A stretch of 64,000 bases of DNA. Source: Sphingomicrobium lutaoense. Lineage in GTDB: Bacteria > Pseudomonadota > Alphaproteobacteria > Sphingomonadales > Sphingomonadaceae. Below the pieces are notes generated by a model. It searched no databases. It was given only the letters and a program-made list of their open reading frames with translations, and had not been told where the DNA came from. A program made the translations under genes and the position numbers. Position 1 is the first letter of the stretch. Each line of letters starts with the position of its first letter. This document shows positions 24,303 to 40,775 of the stretch, in pieces. The stretch is from positions 1,249,317-1,313,316 of the forward strand of contig NZ_JACICF010000001.1 of assembly GCF_014195685.1 (NCBI RefSeq). Direction: 5' to 3'.

Positions 24303-25706
24303 CTAGGCGCCGCCATCCCCGCCGGCTTGCGCGGGTTCGCCCTTGAGGCCCGGGATACGGATCGAAACGTCGAGCGCGCCTTCGCGCATGTCGCGCCGGA
24401 TGGTCCCACCGAGCTGGCGCACCGAGCCTTCGATGAGGCGGCTGCCGAAACCTGGCCCGTCTTTCTCCTTGGCGCCGATGGTGCGCGCTTGTTCCTGCCA
24501 TTCGACGATGAGGTCTTCGCCCAGGCTCCGCCAGGCAATCGCGACCTGTCCATCTTCTCCCGCGCCCGGCGAGAGACCGCCATATTTGGCGGCGTTGGTG
24601 GCGAGTTCGTGAAGCACCATGCCGAGCGGCGTGAGCTGGCCGCGCGTCACCAGCATCGATGGGCCGCCCCTGACGAGCAGTCTTTCCTCGTTGCGATAGG
24701 GTTCGAGCACCGCATGGACGAGTTCGTCGAGCGGCACGGGGCGCATCTGTTCGTCGTCGCTGGTTACCGAATGGGCCGCGCCGAGCGCGGTCACGCGCGC
24801 CTGGATCCGTTCGGCCCAATCCTCGCTGTCGCCCTGCCCCTTGGCACTTTGCCGGATGAGGCCGCTGATCACCGAGAAGAGATTCTTGACGCGGTGATTG
24901 AGCTCGCGGTTGAGCAATGCAAGCCGGTCATAGGCGGCTTCGCGGTCGGCGATCACCTTGCGTAGCTGTGCCCGGTCGTCCTCCTGCTGGACGAGCGTGT
25001 CGATTTCGGCGCGCAGCCTTCGCACGAGGTCGCTCTCGCCGGCGCGCGGCCGCGCGGCAATCGCCTCGGCAAGGTCGGGACGTTCCTCGAGGATCGCCGC
25101 CATGTCGGGTTCGACCGCGATCTCGGGATGAAGCAGGGTCCAGTAATGCGCGGTGCGCACGAAAGCGAGCATCGCCATGAGAAAGTCGGCGTCCTTCGCC
25201 CCCATCGCATGGCGCACCGCTTCCTTGGCGCGGGCCGCGTGCATGGGATCGACGAACATCTTGCTCGACAGGATGAAGAGGTCGCTTTCGGCCTGGCTGC
25301 CCGGCGGATAGAGGATGTCGCCGCGTTCCTGCGTGCGGAGGCGGCGGATCGCTTCGTCGAGTTCCACGTCGCTCGGCTCGAGCGGGAGGTCGAGCAGATC
25401 GAGCACCTGTTCGATGGTCTGCGCGGGTTCTTCGTCGGCGCCCGCGACCTTGCCCTTGCCGATCAGGAAGCCGACGTGGCGGATGAGGCAGTAGCGCGCA
25501 TTGCAATGGCGCGAGAGATGGACGAACAGCCGTTCCTTGAAGGCGGCGGGCAAGGGATTGTCGAGATAGGCCGAGCAGGCGAATTTCCACAATTCGGCGG
25601 TGACGGCGGGGGTGATGCCCGAGGAAAAGAAGCTGGGCAGGATCCCCATGCGACCGATGACCTCGGCCTCGAGGAGGGCGTTTTCGCCTTTCCCGCTCTT
25701 GGCCAC
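24303..25706 (-). CDS. HWE-family histidine kinase with an AhpD-like N-terminal region
   Basis: 467 residues. The kinase half has the HWE phospho-acceptor box ELNHRVKNLFSVISGLIRQ (His about 271), N-box VLHELATNAAKYGGLS and GFGSRLIEGSVRQLGG, without a transmembrane segment, so it is cytoplasmic. The first 230 residues contain LSRHCNARYCLIRHVGFLIG (Cys68, Cys73, His77) in a helical context that resembles AhpD/carboxymuconolactone-type CxxC-H active sites; this is a resemblance, not a confirmed match. A coiled-coil (about 230-268) joins the two. HWE kinases feed the PhyR-NepR-EcfG general stress response in sphingomonads. No response regulator is adjacent. Confidence 0.82.
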   Translation of the reverse strand: MAKSGKGENALLEAEVIGRMGILPSFFSSGITPAVTAELWKFACSAYLDNPLPAAFKERLFVHLSRHCNARYCLIRHVGFLIGKGKVAGADEEPAQTIEQVLDLLDLPLEPSDVELDEAIRRLRTQERGDILYPPGSQAESDLFILSSKMFVDPMHAARAKEAVRHAMGAKDADFLMAMLAFVRTAHYWTLLHPEIAVEPDMAAILEERPDLAEAIAARPRAGESDLVRRLRAEIDTLVQQEDDRAQLRKVIADREAAYDRLALLNRELNHRVKNLFSVISGLIRQSAKGQGDSEDWAERIQARVTALGAAHSVTSDDEQMRPVPLDELVHAVLEPYRNEERLLVRGGPSMLVTRGQLTPLGMVLHELATNAAKYGGLSPGAGEDGQVAIAWRSLGEDLIVEWQEQARTIGAKEKDGPGFGSRLIEGSVRQLGGTIRRDMREGALDVSIRIPGLKGEPAQAGGDGGA

Positions 25707-25932
25707 TGACGCATCTCCTCCCGGACCTTGCGATCATGCGCGCATGCGCTGCGCGGGGCAATAGTCTCCGGGAGACTTGCGGCGGAGTGGCTGTGCTGCT
25801 AGGGGCGCGCGGTCTTGTCCCTCCAACGGACAGGCATTTCGCGCGGGAGGCGCCTTCGGGCTGCCGTTTGCACCGCTTAGTCAGAGCCTCGGCAATGCCG
25901 GGGCGACAGGATGAAAGAAAGGACCTTCTGGC

Positions 25933-26364
25933 ATGGCCAAGAAGATCACCGGTTATATCAAGTTGCAGGTGCCCTCGGGCGTCGCCAACCCCTCCCCGCC
26001 CATCGGCCCGGCTCTGGGTCAGCGCGGCGTCAACATCATGGAATTCTGCAAGGCCTTCAATGCCGCCACGCAGGACATGGAAAAGAACATGCCGATCCCG
26101 ACGACCATCACGGTCTATGCGGATCGCAGCTTCTCCTTCACCACCAAGACGCCGCCCGCGAGCTTCCTCCTGAAGCGCGCCGCGAAGCTCAAGAAGGGTT
26201 CGAGCGAACCCGGCAAGGAAAGCGCCGGCACCATTGCCCGTTCGAAGGTGAAGGAAATCGCCGAACAGAAGATGGCCGACCTCAATGCCAACGACATTGA
26301 TGCGGCGACCAAGATTATCGAAGGCTCGGCACGCGCTATGGGCCTCGAAGTGGTGGAGGGCTAA
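25933..26364 (+). CDS. rplK: 50S ribosomal protein L11
   Basis: 143 residues: [40 protein letters not shown], and the C-terminal rRNA-binding domain ([20 protein letters not shown]). L11 forms the GTPase-associated centre with 23S rRNA and is trimethylated by PrmA in many bacteria. GAAAGGA precedes the start. The 25707-25932 upstream gap has no gene; a promoter is needed there because the neighbouring upstream genes are leftward. Confidence 0.97.
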   Translation: MAKKITGYIKLQVPSGVANPSPPIGPALGQRGVNIMEFCKAFNAATQDMEKNMPIPTTITVYADRSFSFTTKTPPASFLLKRAAKLKKGSSEPGKESAGTIARSKVKEIAEQKMADLNANDIDAATKIIEGSARAMGLEVVEG

Positions 26365-26367
26365 ATC

Positions 26368-27066
26368 ATGGCGAAGCTGACCAAGAAGCAGAAGGCCCTT
26401 GCCGAAAAGTTCGACAACGACACCATCTATGGCGTCGACCAGGCGATCAAGCTCCTCAAGGAGGCCGCCAGCGCGAAGTTCGACGAGACCGTCGAAATCG
26501 CGATGAACCTCGGCGTCGATCCGCGCCATGCCGACCAGATGGTGCGCGGCGTCGTCGCGCTGCCCAAGGGCACCGGCAAGGAAGTCAAGGTCGCGGTGTT
26601 CGCCAAGGGCGACAAGGCCGAGGAAGCCAAAAAGGCGGGTGCCGACAAGGTCGGTGCCGAGGACCTGATGGAAGACATGCAGAACGGCAATCTCGACTAT
26701 GACCGCGTCATCGCGACGCCGGACATGATGGGGATCGTCGGTCGCCTCGGTAAGGTGCTGGGCCCCAAGGGCCTGATGCCGAACCCCAAGCTGGGCACGG
26801 TCACCCCGAACCCGGCGGCCGCGGTCGAAGCGGCCAAGGGCGGCGAAGTGCAGTTCCGCGTCGAGAAGCAGGGCATCGTCCATGCCGGCATCGGCAAGTC
26901 GAGCTTCTCCGAAGGCGACATTCGCGAGAATTTCGACGCTTTCGTCGGAGCGATCGTCAAGGCCAAGCCGTCGGGCGCCAAGGGCAAATATGTGAAGAAG
27001 GTGGCTCTCACCTCGACTATGGGCCCGGGCCTCAAGATCGATCTCAGCGAGATCGAAGGCGTCTGA
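26368..27066 (+). CDS. rplA: 50S ribosomal protein L1
   Basis: 232 residues with [58 protein letters not shown] and a C-terminal [12 protein letters not shown]. It binds the 23S L1 stalk and, in the classic case, represses the L11-L1 mRNA. Three bases separate it from rplK; a strong terminator follows, so rplKA is a two-gene unit. Confidence 0.97.
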   Translation: MAKLTKKQKALAEKFDNDTIYGVDQAIKLLKEAASAKFDETVEIAMNLGVDPRHADQMVRGVVALPKGTGKEVKVAVFAKGDKAEEAKKAGADKVGAEDLMEDMQNGNLDYDRVIATPDMMGIVGRLGKVLGPKGLMPNPKLGTVTPNPAAAVEAAKGGEVQFRVEKQGIVHAGIGKSSFSEGDIRENFDAFVGAIVKAKPSGAKGKYVKKVALTSTMGPGLKIDLSEIEGV

Positions 27067-27092
27067 GCCTGACCTGACTGTCAAACGAGAAG

Positions 27093-27121
27093 GGCCGGGG
27101 CGGAAACGCTCCGGCCTTTTT
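27093..27121 (+). terminator. Terminator of rplKA
   Basis: A 10-bp stem GGCCGGGGCG / CGCTCCGGCC (one G-U) with a GAAA loop, followed by T5. Confidence 0.92.
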
Positions 27122-27152
27122 CGTATCGAGGGCATCGAAGCTCGCGCGAGGG

Positions 27153-27180
27153 TTGACTTGGGCGGCGGAGACGGTAGAGA
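27153..27180 (+). promoter_or_regulatory. Predicted sigma-70 promoter for rplJL
   Basis: TTGACT (27153-27158), a 16-bp spacer and TAGAGA (27175-27180), placed just after the rplA terminator and about 250 bp before rplJ. The -35 is strong and the -10 fair; transcription start not known. Confidence 0.55.
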
Positions 27181-27426
27181 GCGCCCCGACCGTCGCCTCC
27201 GGGCGGCGTTCTCGTCCGAGACAGTTGCTGACCCTTCGGGGTCTTAATTGGCAGCCTAGACGGGGAATGAGGAATACAAGACGGACGGCCTTTAGCGCCC
27301 TTTCCGTCGTGTTTGATCCAGCCCCACGGACAACCGGACTGACGTGAAGCCCCTCGCGGGGTCTTTTCCCGTTGGTCCAAACCCTTGCCGGAATGGTCCG
27401 GCAGGGGGAACGATTAGGAGTATGGC
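27181..27426 (+). promoter_or_regulatory. rplJ leader (probable L10 autoregulatory region)
   Basis: Several hairpins precede rplJ: GACGGA/TCCGTC (27280-27308), CCCC-TCGC-GGGG followed by TCTTTT (27350-27367), and a perfect TGCCGGA-ATGG-TCCGGCA stem (27386-27403) just before the ribosome site AGGAG (27416-27420). Long leaders in which L10-L12 binds its own mRNA are known for this operon; which hairpin binds L10 is inferred only. No ORF of substance lies inside. Confidence 0.6.
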
Positions 27427-27933
27427 ATGGATCGTTCGCAAAAAGCCGATCTGGTTGCCGAGCTGAAGAGTGTCTTTGCGGAGACCGGCGTGGTCGTTGT
27501 CACCCGTAACCACGGGTTGACGGTCGAGCAGTCGTCGGAACTTCGCGCCAAGATGCGCGACGCAGGTGCCCAGTTCAAGGTTGCGAAGAACCGGCTTGCC
27601 CTGATCGCGCTGGAAGACAGCCAGTACAAGCCGATCGGCGACCTCCTTACGGGTCCCACGGCACTGGCGACTTCGTCCGACCCCGTTGCCGCCGCCAAGG
27701 TGGCAGTGGAGTTCGCCAAGGGTAACGAGAAATTCGAAATCCTCGGCGGCGCCATGGGCGAAACCGTTCTCGACGTCAGCGGGATCAAGGCACTGGCCGA
27801 ACTGCCGTCGCTCGACGAACTGCGTGGCACGCTGGTTGGCCTTATCCAGGCCCCGGCGACCAAGATCGCGCGGATCGCCAAGGAACCGGGCGGCATGCTT
27901 GCCCGCGTCCTGAGCGCCAAGGCCGCAGCCTGA
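27427..27933 (+). CDS. rplJ: 50S ribosomal protein L10
   Basis: 168 residues: [54 protein letters not shown], with the C-terminal helix that carries L7/L12 dimers ([14 protein letters not shown]). The ATG at 27427 has AGGAG 6 nt upstream; an out-of-frame ATG at 27422 is ignored. rplL follows 59 bp later. Confidence 0.97.
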   Translation: MDRSQKADLVAELKSVFAETGVVVVTRNHGLTVEQSSELRAKMRDAGAQFKVAKNRLALIALEDSQYKPIGDLLTGPTALATSSDPVAAAKVAVEFAKGNEKFEILGGAMGETVLDVSGIKALAELPSLDELRGTLVGLIQAPATKIARIAKEPGGMLARVLSAKAAA

Positions 27934-27992
27934 ACAGGTTTGTTTCAACACACGGAAGAACTGGGCCCGAGTGCCCTTTAGGAGTTAAGTAA

Positions 27993-28367
27993 ATGGCTGA
28001 TCTGGAAAAGATTGTTGACCAGCTTTCGGAACTGAGCGTTCTCGAAGCTGCCGAGCTCGCAAAGATGCTCGAAGATAAGTGGGGCGTTTCGGCCTCGGCT
28101 GCCGTCGCCGTTGCCGGCCCGGCTGCTGGTGGTGGCGAAGCCGCTGCTGAAGAAAAGGACGAGTTCGACGTGATTCTCACCGGCGACGGTGGCAAGAAGA
28201 TCAACGTCATCAAGGAAGTCCGTGCGATCACGGGCCTCGGTCTTGGCGAAGCCAAGGCGCTCGTCGAAGGCGCTCCGAAGCCCCTCAAGGAAGGTGCTTC
28301 GAAGGACGAAGCCGAAGAAATCAAGAAGAAGATCGAAGAAGCCGGCGGCACCGTCGAGCTCAAGTAA
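27993..28367 (+). CDS. rplL: 50S ribosomal protein L7/L12
   Basis: 124 residues: N-terminal dimerisation helices ([20 protein letters not shown]), an Ala/Gly hinge (about 36-52) and the C-terminal factor-binding domain ([37 protein letters not shown]). The stalk protein recruits translation GTPases. AGGAGT precedes the start. A strong terminator follows, which cuts it off from rpoB. Confidence 0.97.
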   Translation: MADLEKIVDQLSELSVLEAAELAKMLEDKWGVSASAAVAVAGPAAGGGEAAAEEKDEFDVILTGDGGKKINVIKEVRAITGLGLGEAKALVEGAPKPLKEGASKDEAEEIKKKIEEAGGTVELK

Positions 28368-28424
28368 ATCGCTTCAACGATTTGATCGCGGAGGCCGGGC
28401 ATTGCCCGCTTCGCGAACTGGAGA

Positions 28425-28453
28425 AGGGCGGCCTTTCGGGGCCGCCCTTTTTT
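28425..28453 (+). terminator. Terminator of rplJL
   Basis: Stem AGGGCGGCC / GGCCGCCCT with a TTTCGG loop and a T6 run. Confidence 0.92.
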
Positions 28454-28517
28454 GTTAATCTGGAGCAATTGCGAAAATTGCTGTAAATCCCCCGTTATCC
28501 AAGCATAGGGGGATCGC

Positions 28518-29168
28518 ATGCGCGTCTGGAAGTTGATGGTCAAACTGACGATCTACTATCTCGTCGTCACCGCGGTCGTGATCACCGTTGCCACCCTCTA
28601 CCCTTCGGTCCAGAACTATCTTCCCATCGGCGGCGCCGAAGCGCTGATCGGCGGCGTGAAGCCCGACGATCCCCTGGTCGCGATCGAAATCGGCGCGCCG
28701 CGCGTCAACAATTTCCTCGGCAGCCTGTTCTGGCTGACCATCGCCGAAGTCGGCGCGCTCCTGACCATTCTGCCGGTGAGCTGGACCTACATGGCGTGCC
28801 GCGACCGCAAGGAATATGACCAGTCGCTGGTCGAGACGATCATCATCCTGCCGATCGCGGTGACGGCGATCGTCGTCATCGTCCACAATTCGCTGGCCCT
28901 GGCCTTCTCGCTCGCGGGGATCGTCGGCGGCGTGCGCTTTCGCAATACGCTCAAGAGTTCGGGCGATGCGCTCTACATCCTGCTCGCCATCGGGATCGGC
29001 CTGAGTGCCGGCATCGGCGCAATCGAGATCGCGGTCGTGATGTCGGTCTTCTTCAACTATGTGTTCCTCTTGCTCTGGGCCAACGACTATGGCGGTATCA
29101 AGGGCACTCACCGCTATCTGAGGAACAACAAGCCGACCGAGTCCGAGGTCAAGGCCGACAGTCCTTGA
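28518..29168 (+). CDS. DUF4956 multi-pass membrane protein
   Basis: 216 residues with about six transmembrane helices (roughly 8-27, 66-92, 103-122, 124-140, 148-168, 170-187). The diagnostic DUF4956 segment FSLAGIVGGVRFRNTLKSSG followed by DALYILLAIGIGLSAGIGAI is present. Function unknown; in other bacteria DUF4956 genes cluster with CotH and VTC (polyphosphate polymerase) domains, which agrees with the CotH-like gene next door. Its last 20 bp overlap the convergent CotH-like gene. It is inserted between rplL and rpoB with its own GGGG ribosome site. Confidence 0.85.
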   Translation: MRVWKLMVKLTIYYLVVTAVVITVATLYPSVQNYLPIGGAEALIGGVKPDDPLVAIEIGAPRVNNFLGSLFWLTIAEVGALLTILPVSWTYMACRDRKEYDQSLVETIIILPIAVTAIVVIVHNSLALAFSLAGIVGGVRFRNTLKSSGDALYILLAIGIGLSAGIGAIEIAVVMSVFFNYVFLLLWANDYGGIKGTHRYLRNNKPTESEVKADSP

Positions 29169-30189
29169 GCATGTTTCTCTCGAGCCCGCGGCCCGAAAGG
29201 TCGTCATAGAAACCGTCGAGATAGGACATCATGCGGCGCAGCGTGCGCTGGTCGACGCCCGGGATCGAGGCCAGTTCGGCCTCGAGTGCGGGGCGGGCGC
29301 GGAGGAAGTCGCCGACCTGTTCGCGCACCAGCTCGTTATAGGCGCAGAAGCCGCGATAGCGGCGCTGGCGGATATCGCCGAGGCGAAGACCCTCGGGCGG
29401 CTCCGAATAGGGCGGAGCGACCCATCCCGTCCCGTCGAAATCATAGGGGATGGGAATGAGGTCGGCGCCGGACGTCTTGGTCGGGCCGACAAGCTTCGAA
29501 TTGTGACAGCAGCTCCGTCCGCTGGGCCCGGTGTAGATCGACCAGTCGACATTGCCGATCATATATTGGAACAGCATATAGCGCGCTCCGTCAGGGCGCG
29601 AGACGGCATTGGGCGACACCGAGCCGCGGTCGATCTCCACCCCGCCGAGACGCTTGGCCGCATCATCGATGTCCTCGATGAAGAAACCGTAGCGGTGGGC
29701 CCGCTCGCGGCCGCCGTCCATGTAGCGGATCCGCGCCAGTCGCACCTTGAGGCTGCGGTCGGTGAGGACATTGTAGAGGCGGTAGGCGGCATATTCCTTG
29801 AGCAGCAATTGTTCGAAATGGCCGCTATCCTGGCAGTGGGTGACGAGCTTGATGCTCGACTGGCGGTGGAAGAGCGAGCCCGGCTCGGGTTTCTGGACGA
29901 AGGTGACGCGTAGCGGCGGGAATTCGCAGGCCGCCTCGTTGCGGCGCGACAGGCCGCGCGCCGAGAGAATGATGCGATGGCTTTCCCCGGCCGTGCGCAG
30001 GAGTGCGGGGTGGCGCTGTCCCGCCGTGCGCGCGCGGTTGTAGAGCTTGAGGATGGGGCCTTCGATCGTGACTTCGAGCGGCGCGCTGTCAGTGAAGAGC
30101 GGCGTGACCGAGGCGCGGGCCTCACAGGGGAATAGCATGAGCAGCAACGCCACTGCCGCCAGCCAGCCGAACCTGATTTTATCGCCCAT
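29149..30189 (-). CDS. CotH-like secreted protein (atypical kinase fold suspected)
   Basis: 346 residues; a signal peptide (about 1-26, FGWLAAVALLLMLFPCEARA) exports it. The body follows the CotH layout: SSIKLVTHC (Lys114), LLLKEYAAYRLYNVLTD with Lys131/Glu132, RYGFFIEDIDDAAKRLGG, then FQYMIGNVDWSIYT (Asp215), CHNSKLV (Asn230) and the metal-binding-like IPIPYDFDGTGW (Asp250, Asp252). CotH proteins are secreted atypical kinases that phosphorylate spore-coat or surface proteins; catalytic competence here is inferred from these residues. Five extra cysteines suggest disulfides. It is convergent with DUF4956 and faces away from rpoB. Confidence 0.7.
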   Translation of the reverse strand: MGDKIRFGWLAAVALLLMLFPCEARASVTPLFTDSAPLEVTIEGPILKLYNRARTAGQRHPALLRTAGESHRIILSARGLSRRNEAACEFPPLRVTFVQKPEPGSLFHRQSSIKLVTHCQDSGHFEQLLLKEYAAYRLYNVLTDRSLKVRLARIRYMDGGRERAHRYGFFIEDIDDAAKRLGGVEIDRGSVSPNAVSRPDGARYMLFQYMIGNVDWSIYTGPSGRSCCHNSKLVGPTKTSGADLIPIPYDFDGTGWVAPPYSEPPEGLRLGDIRQRRYRGFCAYNELVREQVGDFLRARPALEAELASIPGVDQRTLRRMMSYLDGFYDDLSGRGLERNMLKDCRP

Positions 30190-30689
30190 CGTCCGCCCCT
30201 GTCGCAGCCGATTCTCGAACTGGCTTCCTTATCATGAAGCGGGGCGATGGTCATCGCCCGTTAGGATGCCCTCCGTTCACGCCTGCCCGAGGCGGGCGTG
30301 CGGCGGGCGCCCTCGCCTTGTCGGCGCAATTGACTAGATGTCGAGACCGGTCCGGCGCTGCCGGGCACTTGCACCGGCCAACCCAGTTGGTGCCGGGGCG
30401 GCCCACCCCCCAGAGGTCGCCCCGATTTCCCTTCCGCGCATATTTGCCGCGTGTCGGCCCTATCCCCTTGCATCGCACGCGAAAATCGGTAAATAGGAGC
30501 AATCCAACACATGTGGCTCCGCCGCACGGCTTGTCGTGCGCCCGGGGCCTTCCTGCCTTCTTCGGGCCACGGATCGATTGAGAGCGCACGATCCGAACGA
30601 ATGATGAAGGGTCAACAGGAGCCGCGCCGGACTTTGAATGCGAAGGCCCGCGACCCGTTCGTGCGTCCTCGCGAAGCGCAGGGAAACAG
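30190..30689. other. 500-bp intergenic region upstream of rpoB
   Basis: Holds the promoter region for the leftward CotH-like gene at its left end and the rpoB leader at its right end. No protein-coding gene with convincing codon use is seen. The long leader from about 30500 to 30689 has no obvious terminator hairpin. Confidence 0.6.
30468..30495 (+). promoter_or_regulatory. Predicted sigma-70 promoter for rpoBC
   Basis: TTGCAT (30468-30473), a 16-bp spacer and TAAATA (30490-30495). It is the best match in the AT-richer part of the gap, about 190 bp before rpoB. Needed because rplJL ends in a terminator and two unrelated genes intervene. Confidence 0.5.
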
Positions 30690-34865
<4,176 letters not shown>

Positions 34866-34871
34866 GAGACC

Positions 34872-34924
34872 GGAGGGGTGTCGGCGCCGCGATGGCCGCC
34901 GGCTCCCCCACCCTCCCGCTTTTG
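34872..34924 (+). other. GC-rich hairpin between rpoB and rpoC
   Basis: GGAGGGGTG (34872-34880) pairs with CACCCTCC (34909-34916, one bulged G), enclosing a second CGGCG/CGCCG stem, followed within a few bases by four T. It could be a partial terminator or an RNase processing site adjusting rpoC relative to rpoB. Confidence 0.55.
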
Positions 34925-34998
34925 ATTTGGGTTCGATGGAAAATGCGCTCGATCCGTCAGCCCCGAAAAGATTTTCCCAGCGCTAAGGGAAGTGAAGA

Positions 34999-39264
<4,266 letters not shown>

Positions 39265-39313
39265 GGAAGAGGGGGGCGCCTTTGCCCCCCCCTTCGACCT
39301 TGCAGGTAAAGAA

Positions 39314-39351
39314 AAGGCCCCGCCGACCGGAGTGGTTGGCGGGGCCTTTTT
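39314..39351. terminator. Terminator of rpoBC, shared with the convergent entericidin gene
   Basis: A 15-bp stem AAGGCCCCGCCGACC / GGTTGGCGGGGCCTT (one G-U) with a 5-nt loop, T5 on the right and A4 on the left. A second G/C hairpin (39271-39290) lies between it and the rpoC stop. Confidence 0.92.
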
Positions 39352-39370
39352 GTTTTCGCTTGTCGCGAAG

Positions 39371-39499
39371 CTAGTTGATCGCGTCCTCGGTGGCGTTGGC
39401 GGCCGATTGCAGGTCCTGGCCAGCGCCGCGGACGGTGTTGCAAGCGGCGACGGCGAGCGTTCCGCCGATCAGCGCCAGGGTGAGCATCTTGCGAACCAT
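39371..39499 (-). CDS. Entericidin-family lipoprotein (copy 1)
   Basis: 42 residues, MVRKMLTLALIGGTLAVAAC then NTVRGAGQDLQSAANATEDA and IN. The lipobox VAAC gives a mature lipopeptide of about 23 residues with the entericidin core NTVxGxGxDxxxA. In enteric bacteria EcnA/EcnB form an antidote/toxin pair under stationary-phase control; sphingomonad copies are not characterised. AGGAGA at 7 nt fixes the start. Convergent with rpoC and 202 bp downstream of the second copy on the same strand. Confidence 0.88.
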   Translation of the reverse strand: MVRKMLTLALIGGTLAVAACNTVRGAGQDLQSAANATEDAIN

Positions 39500-39640
39500 G
39501 GTGGGTCTCCTATCCGAACGAGTGCTTCTGAAAGCGACATTGGCGAGAATTCGCGGCCTGTCCAGTCAGATTGCATTCTGAGCAGCGCGGGCGATTAGGG
39601 CGGGAGACGGCTTTACCGCGCATGAACGACCGGAGGGGGC

Positions 39641-39679
39641 AAAAAGAAACCCCGCGAACGAGGGGCTGTTCGCGGGGTT
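39641..39679 (-). terminator. Terminator of entericidin copy 2
   Basis: A perfect 12-bp stem AACCCCGCGAAC / GTTCGCGGGGTT with an 8-nt loop; A5 at 39641-39645 becomes a U-tract on the leftward transcript. Confidence 0.9.
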
Positions 39680-39701
39680 GAGGGAAGACCAGAACTCGAG
39701 C

Positions 39702-39842
39702 CTAGCAGTCGCGACCTTCCAGGACGTCTTCACCGCACTTGCCAGCGGATTCGATATCCTTGCCCGCGCCCTGCACCGTATTGCAGGCCGACAGGGCCAT
39801 CAGGCTTCCGATTGCGAAAACCGACATCAACTTGCGGACCAT
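39702..39842 (-). CDS. Entericidin-family lipoprotein (copy 2, cysteine-containing tail)
   Basis: 46 residues, MVRKLMSVFAIGSLMALSAC then NTVQGAGKDIESAGKCGEDV and LEGRDC. Lipobox LSAC plus the entericidin NTVxGAGKDI core. Unlike copy 1 it has two extra cysteines (36 and the last residue), which could make a disulfide in the periplasm. AGGAGA at 7 nt marks the start. A terminator directly downstream makes it a separate unit from copy 1, so the two can be expressed at different levels. Confidence 0.85.
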   Translation of the reverse strand: MVRKLMSVFAIGSLMALSACNTVQGAGKDIESAGKCGEDVLEGRDC

Positions 39843-39942
39843 GAGGCATCTCCTGACTGTGATGCCGCTTGTAACGCACCGGCCATGGTTCGGTGCCGCC
39901 GCCTGGCCCCTGCCCCTCTCACAAAGGCGCGGCGAGCCGTTG

Positions 39943-40737
39943 TCAAACCGCGACGGGTGCCTTGATATGAGGATGCGGATCGTAATCCTTGAAGCGGAAA
40001 TCGTCGGGCTGGTAATCGAACAATCCCTGCCCGCGATCGGCGATCACCAGCGTGGGCAATTTGCGCGGTTCGCGCGTCAATTGTTCGCGCGCCTGTTCGA
40101 GATGGTTCGAATAGAGATGTACATCGCCGCCGGTCCACACGAAGTCGCCGGGTTCGAGCCCGCATTCGCGCGCCAGCATGTGCGTGAGGAGCGCATAGGA
40201 AGCGATGTTGAAGGGAACGCCGAGGAAAAGGTCGGCCGAGCGCTGGTAGAGCTGCAGCGACAATCTCCCGTTCGCGACATGGGTCTGGAAAAGGCAGTGG
40301 CAGGGCGCCAGCGCCATCTGGTCGAGTTCGCCGGGATTCCAGGCACTGACGATCTGGCGACGCGACGCGGGATCGCGCTTGATGAGCTTCACCAGTTCGC
40401 TGATCTGGTCGACCGTCTCGCCGCGCGCGGTTTCCCATCGGCGCCATTGCTTTCCATAGACCGGGCCGAGGTCGCCATTCTCGTCCGCCCATTCGTCCCA
40501 GATGCTCACTCCCCGTTCCTGCAGATACTCGACATTGGTGTCGCCCTGAAGGAACCAGAGAAGCTCGACAATGATCGAGCGCAGGTGCAATTTCTTGGTG
40601 GTGAGAAGGGGAAAGCCTTTTGACAGGTCGAAGCGCATCTGCGCGCCGAAAACGGAAAGAGTGCCGACGCCCGTGCGGTCGTCCTGCGCGGCGCCCTCGT
40701 CGAGGATTCGCTGCATGAGATCGAGATATTGACGCAT
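39943..40737 (-). CDS. thyA: Thymidylate synthase (ThyA)
   Basis: 264 residues. The catalytic cysteine in [12 protein letters not shown], the folate/dUMP residues [32 protein letters not shown] and the C-terminal KAPVAV match ThyA. Makes dTMP from dUMP with methylene-tetrahydrofolate. Last gene of a leftward run from the amidase; 38 bp after the methyltransferase stop. Full length. Confidence 0.97.
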   Translation of the reverse strand: MRQYLDLMQRILDEGAAQDDRTGVGTLSVFGAQMRFDLSKGFPLLTTKKLHLRSIIVELLWFLQGDTNVEYLQERGVSIWDEWADENGDLGPVYGKQWRRWETARGETVDQISELVKLIKRDPASRRQIVSAWNPGELDQMALAPCHCLFQTHVANGRLSLQLYQRSADLFLGVPFNIASYALLTHMLARECGLEPGDFVWTGGDVHLYSNHLEQAREQLTREPRKLPTLVIADRGQGLFDYQPDDFRFKDYDPHPHIKAPVAV

Positions 40738-40775
40738 GGGATCAGCCTAGCGCGCCCCCGCCGATGTTCAAGCGG

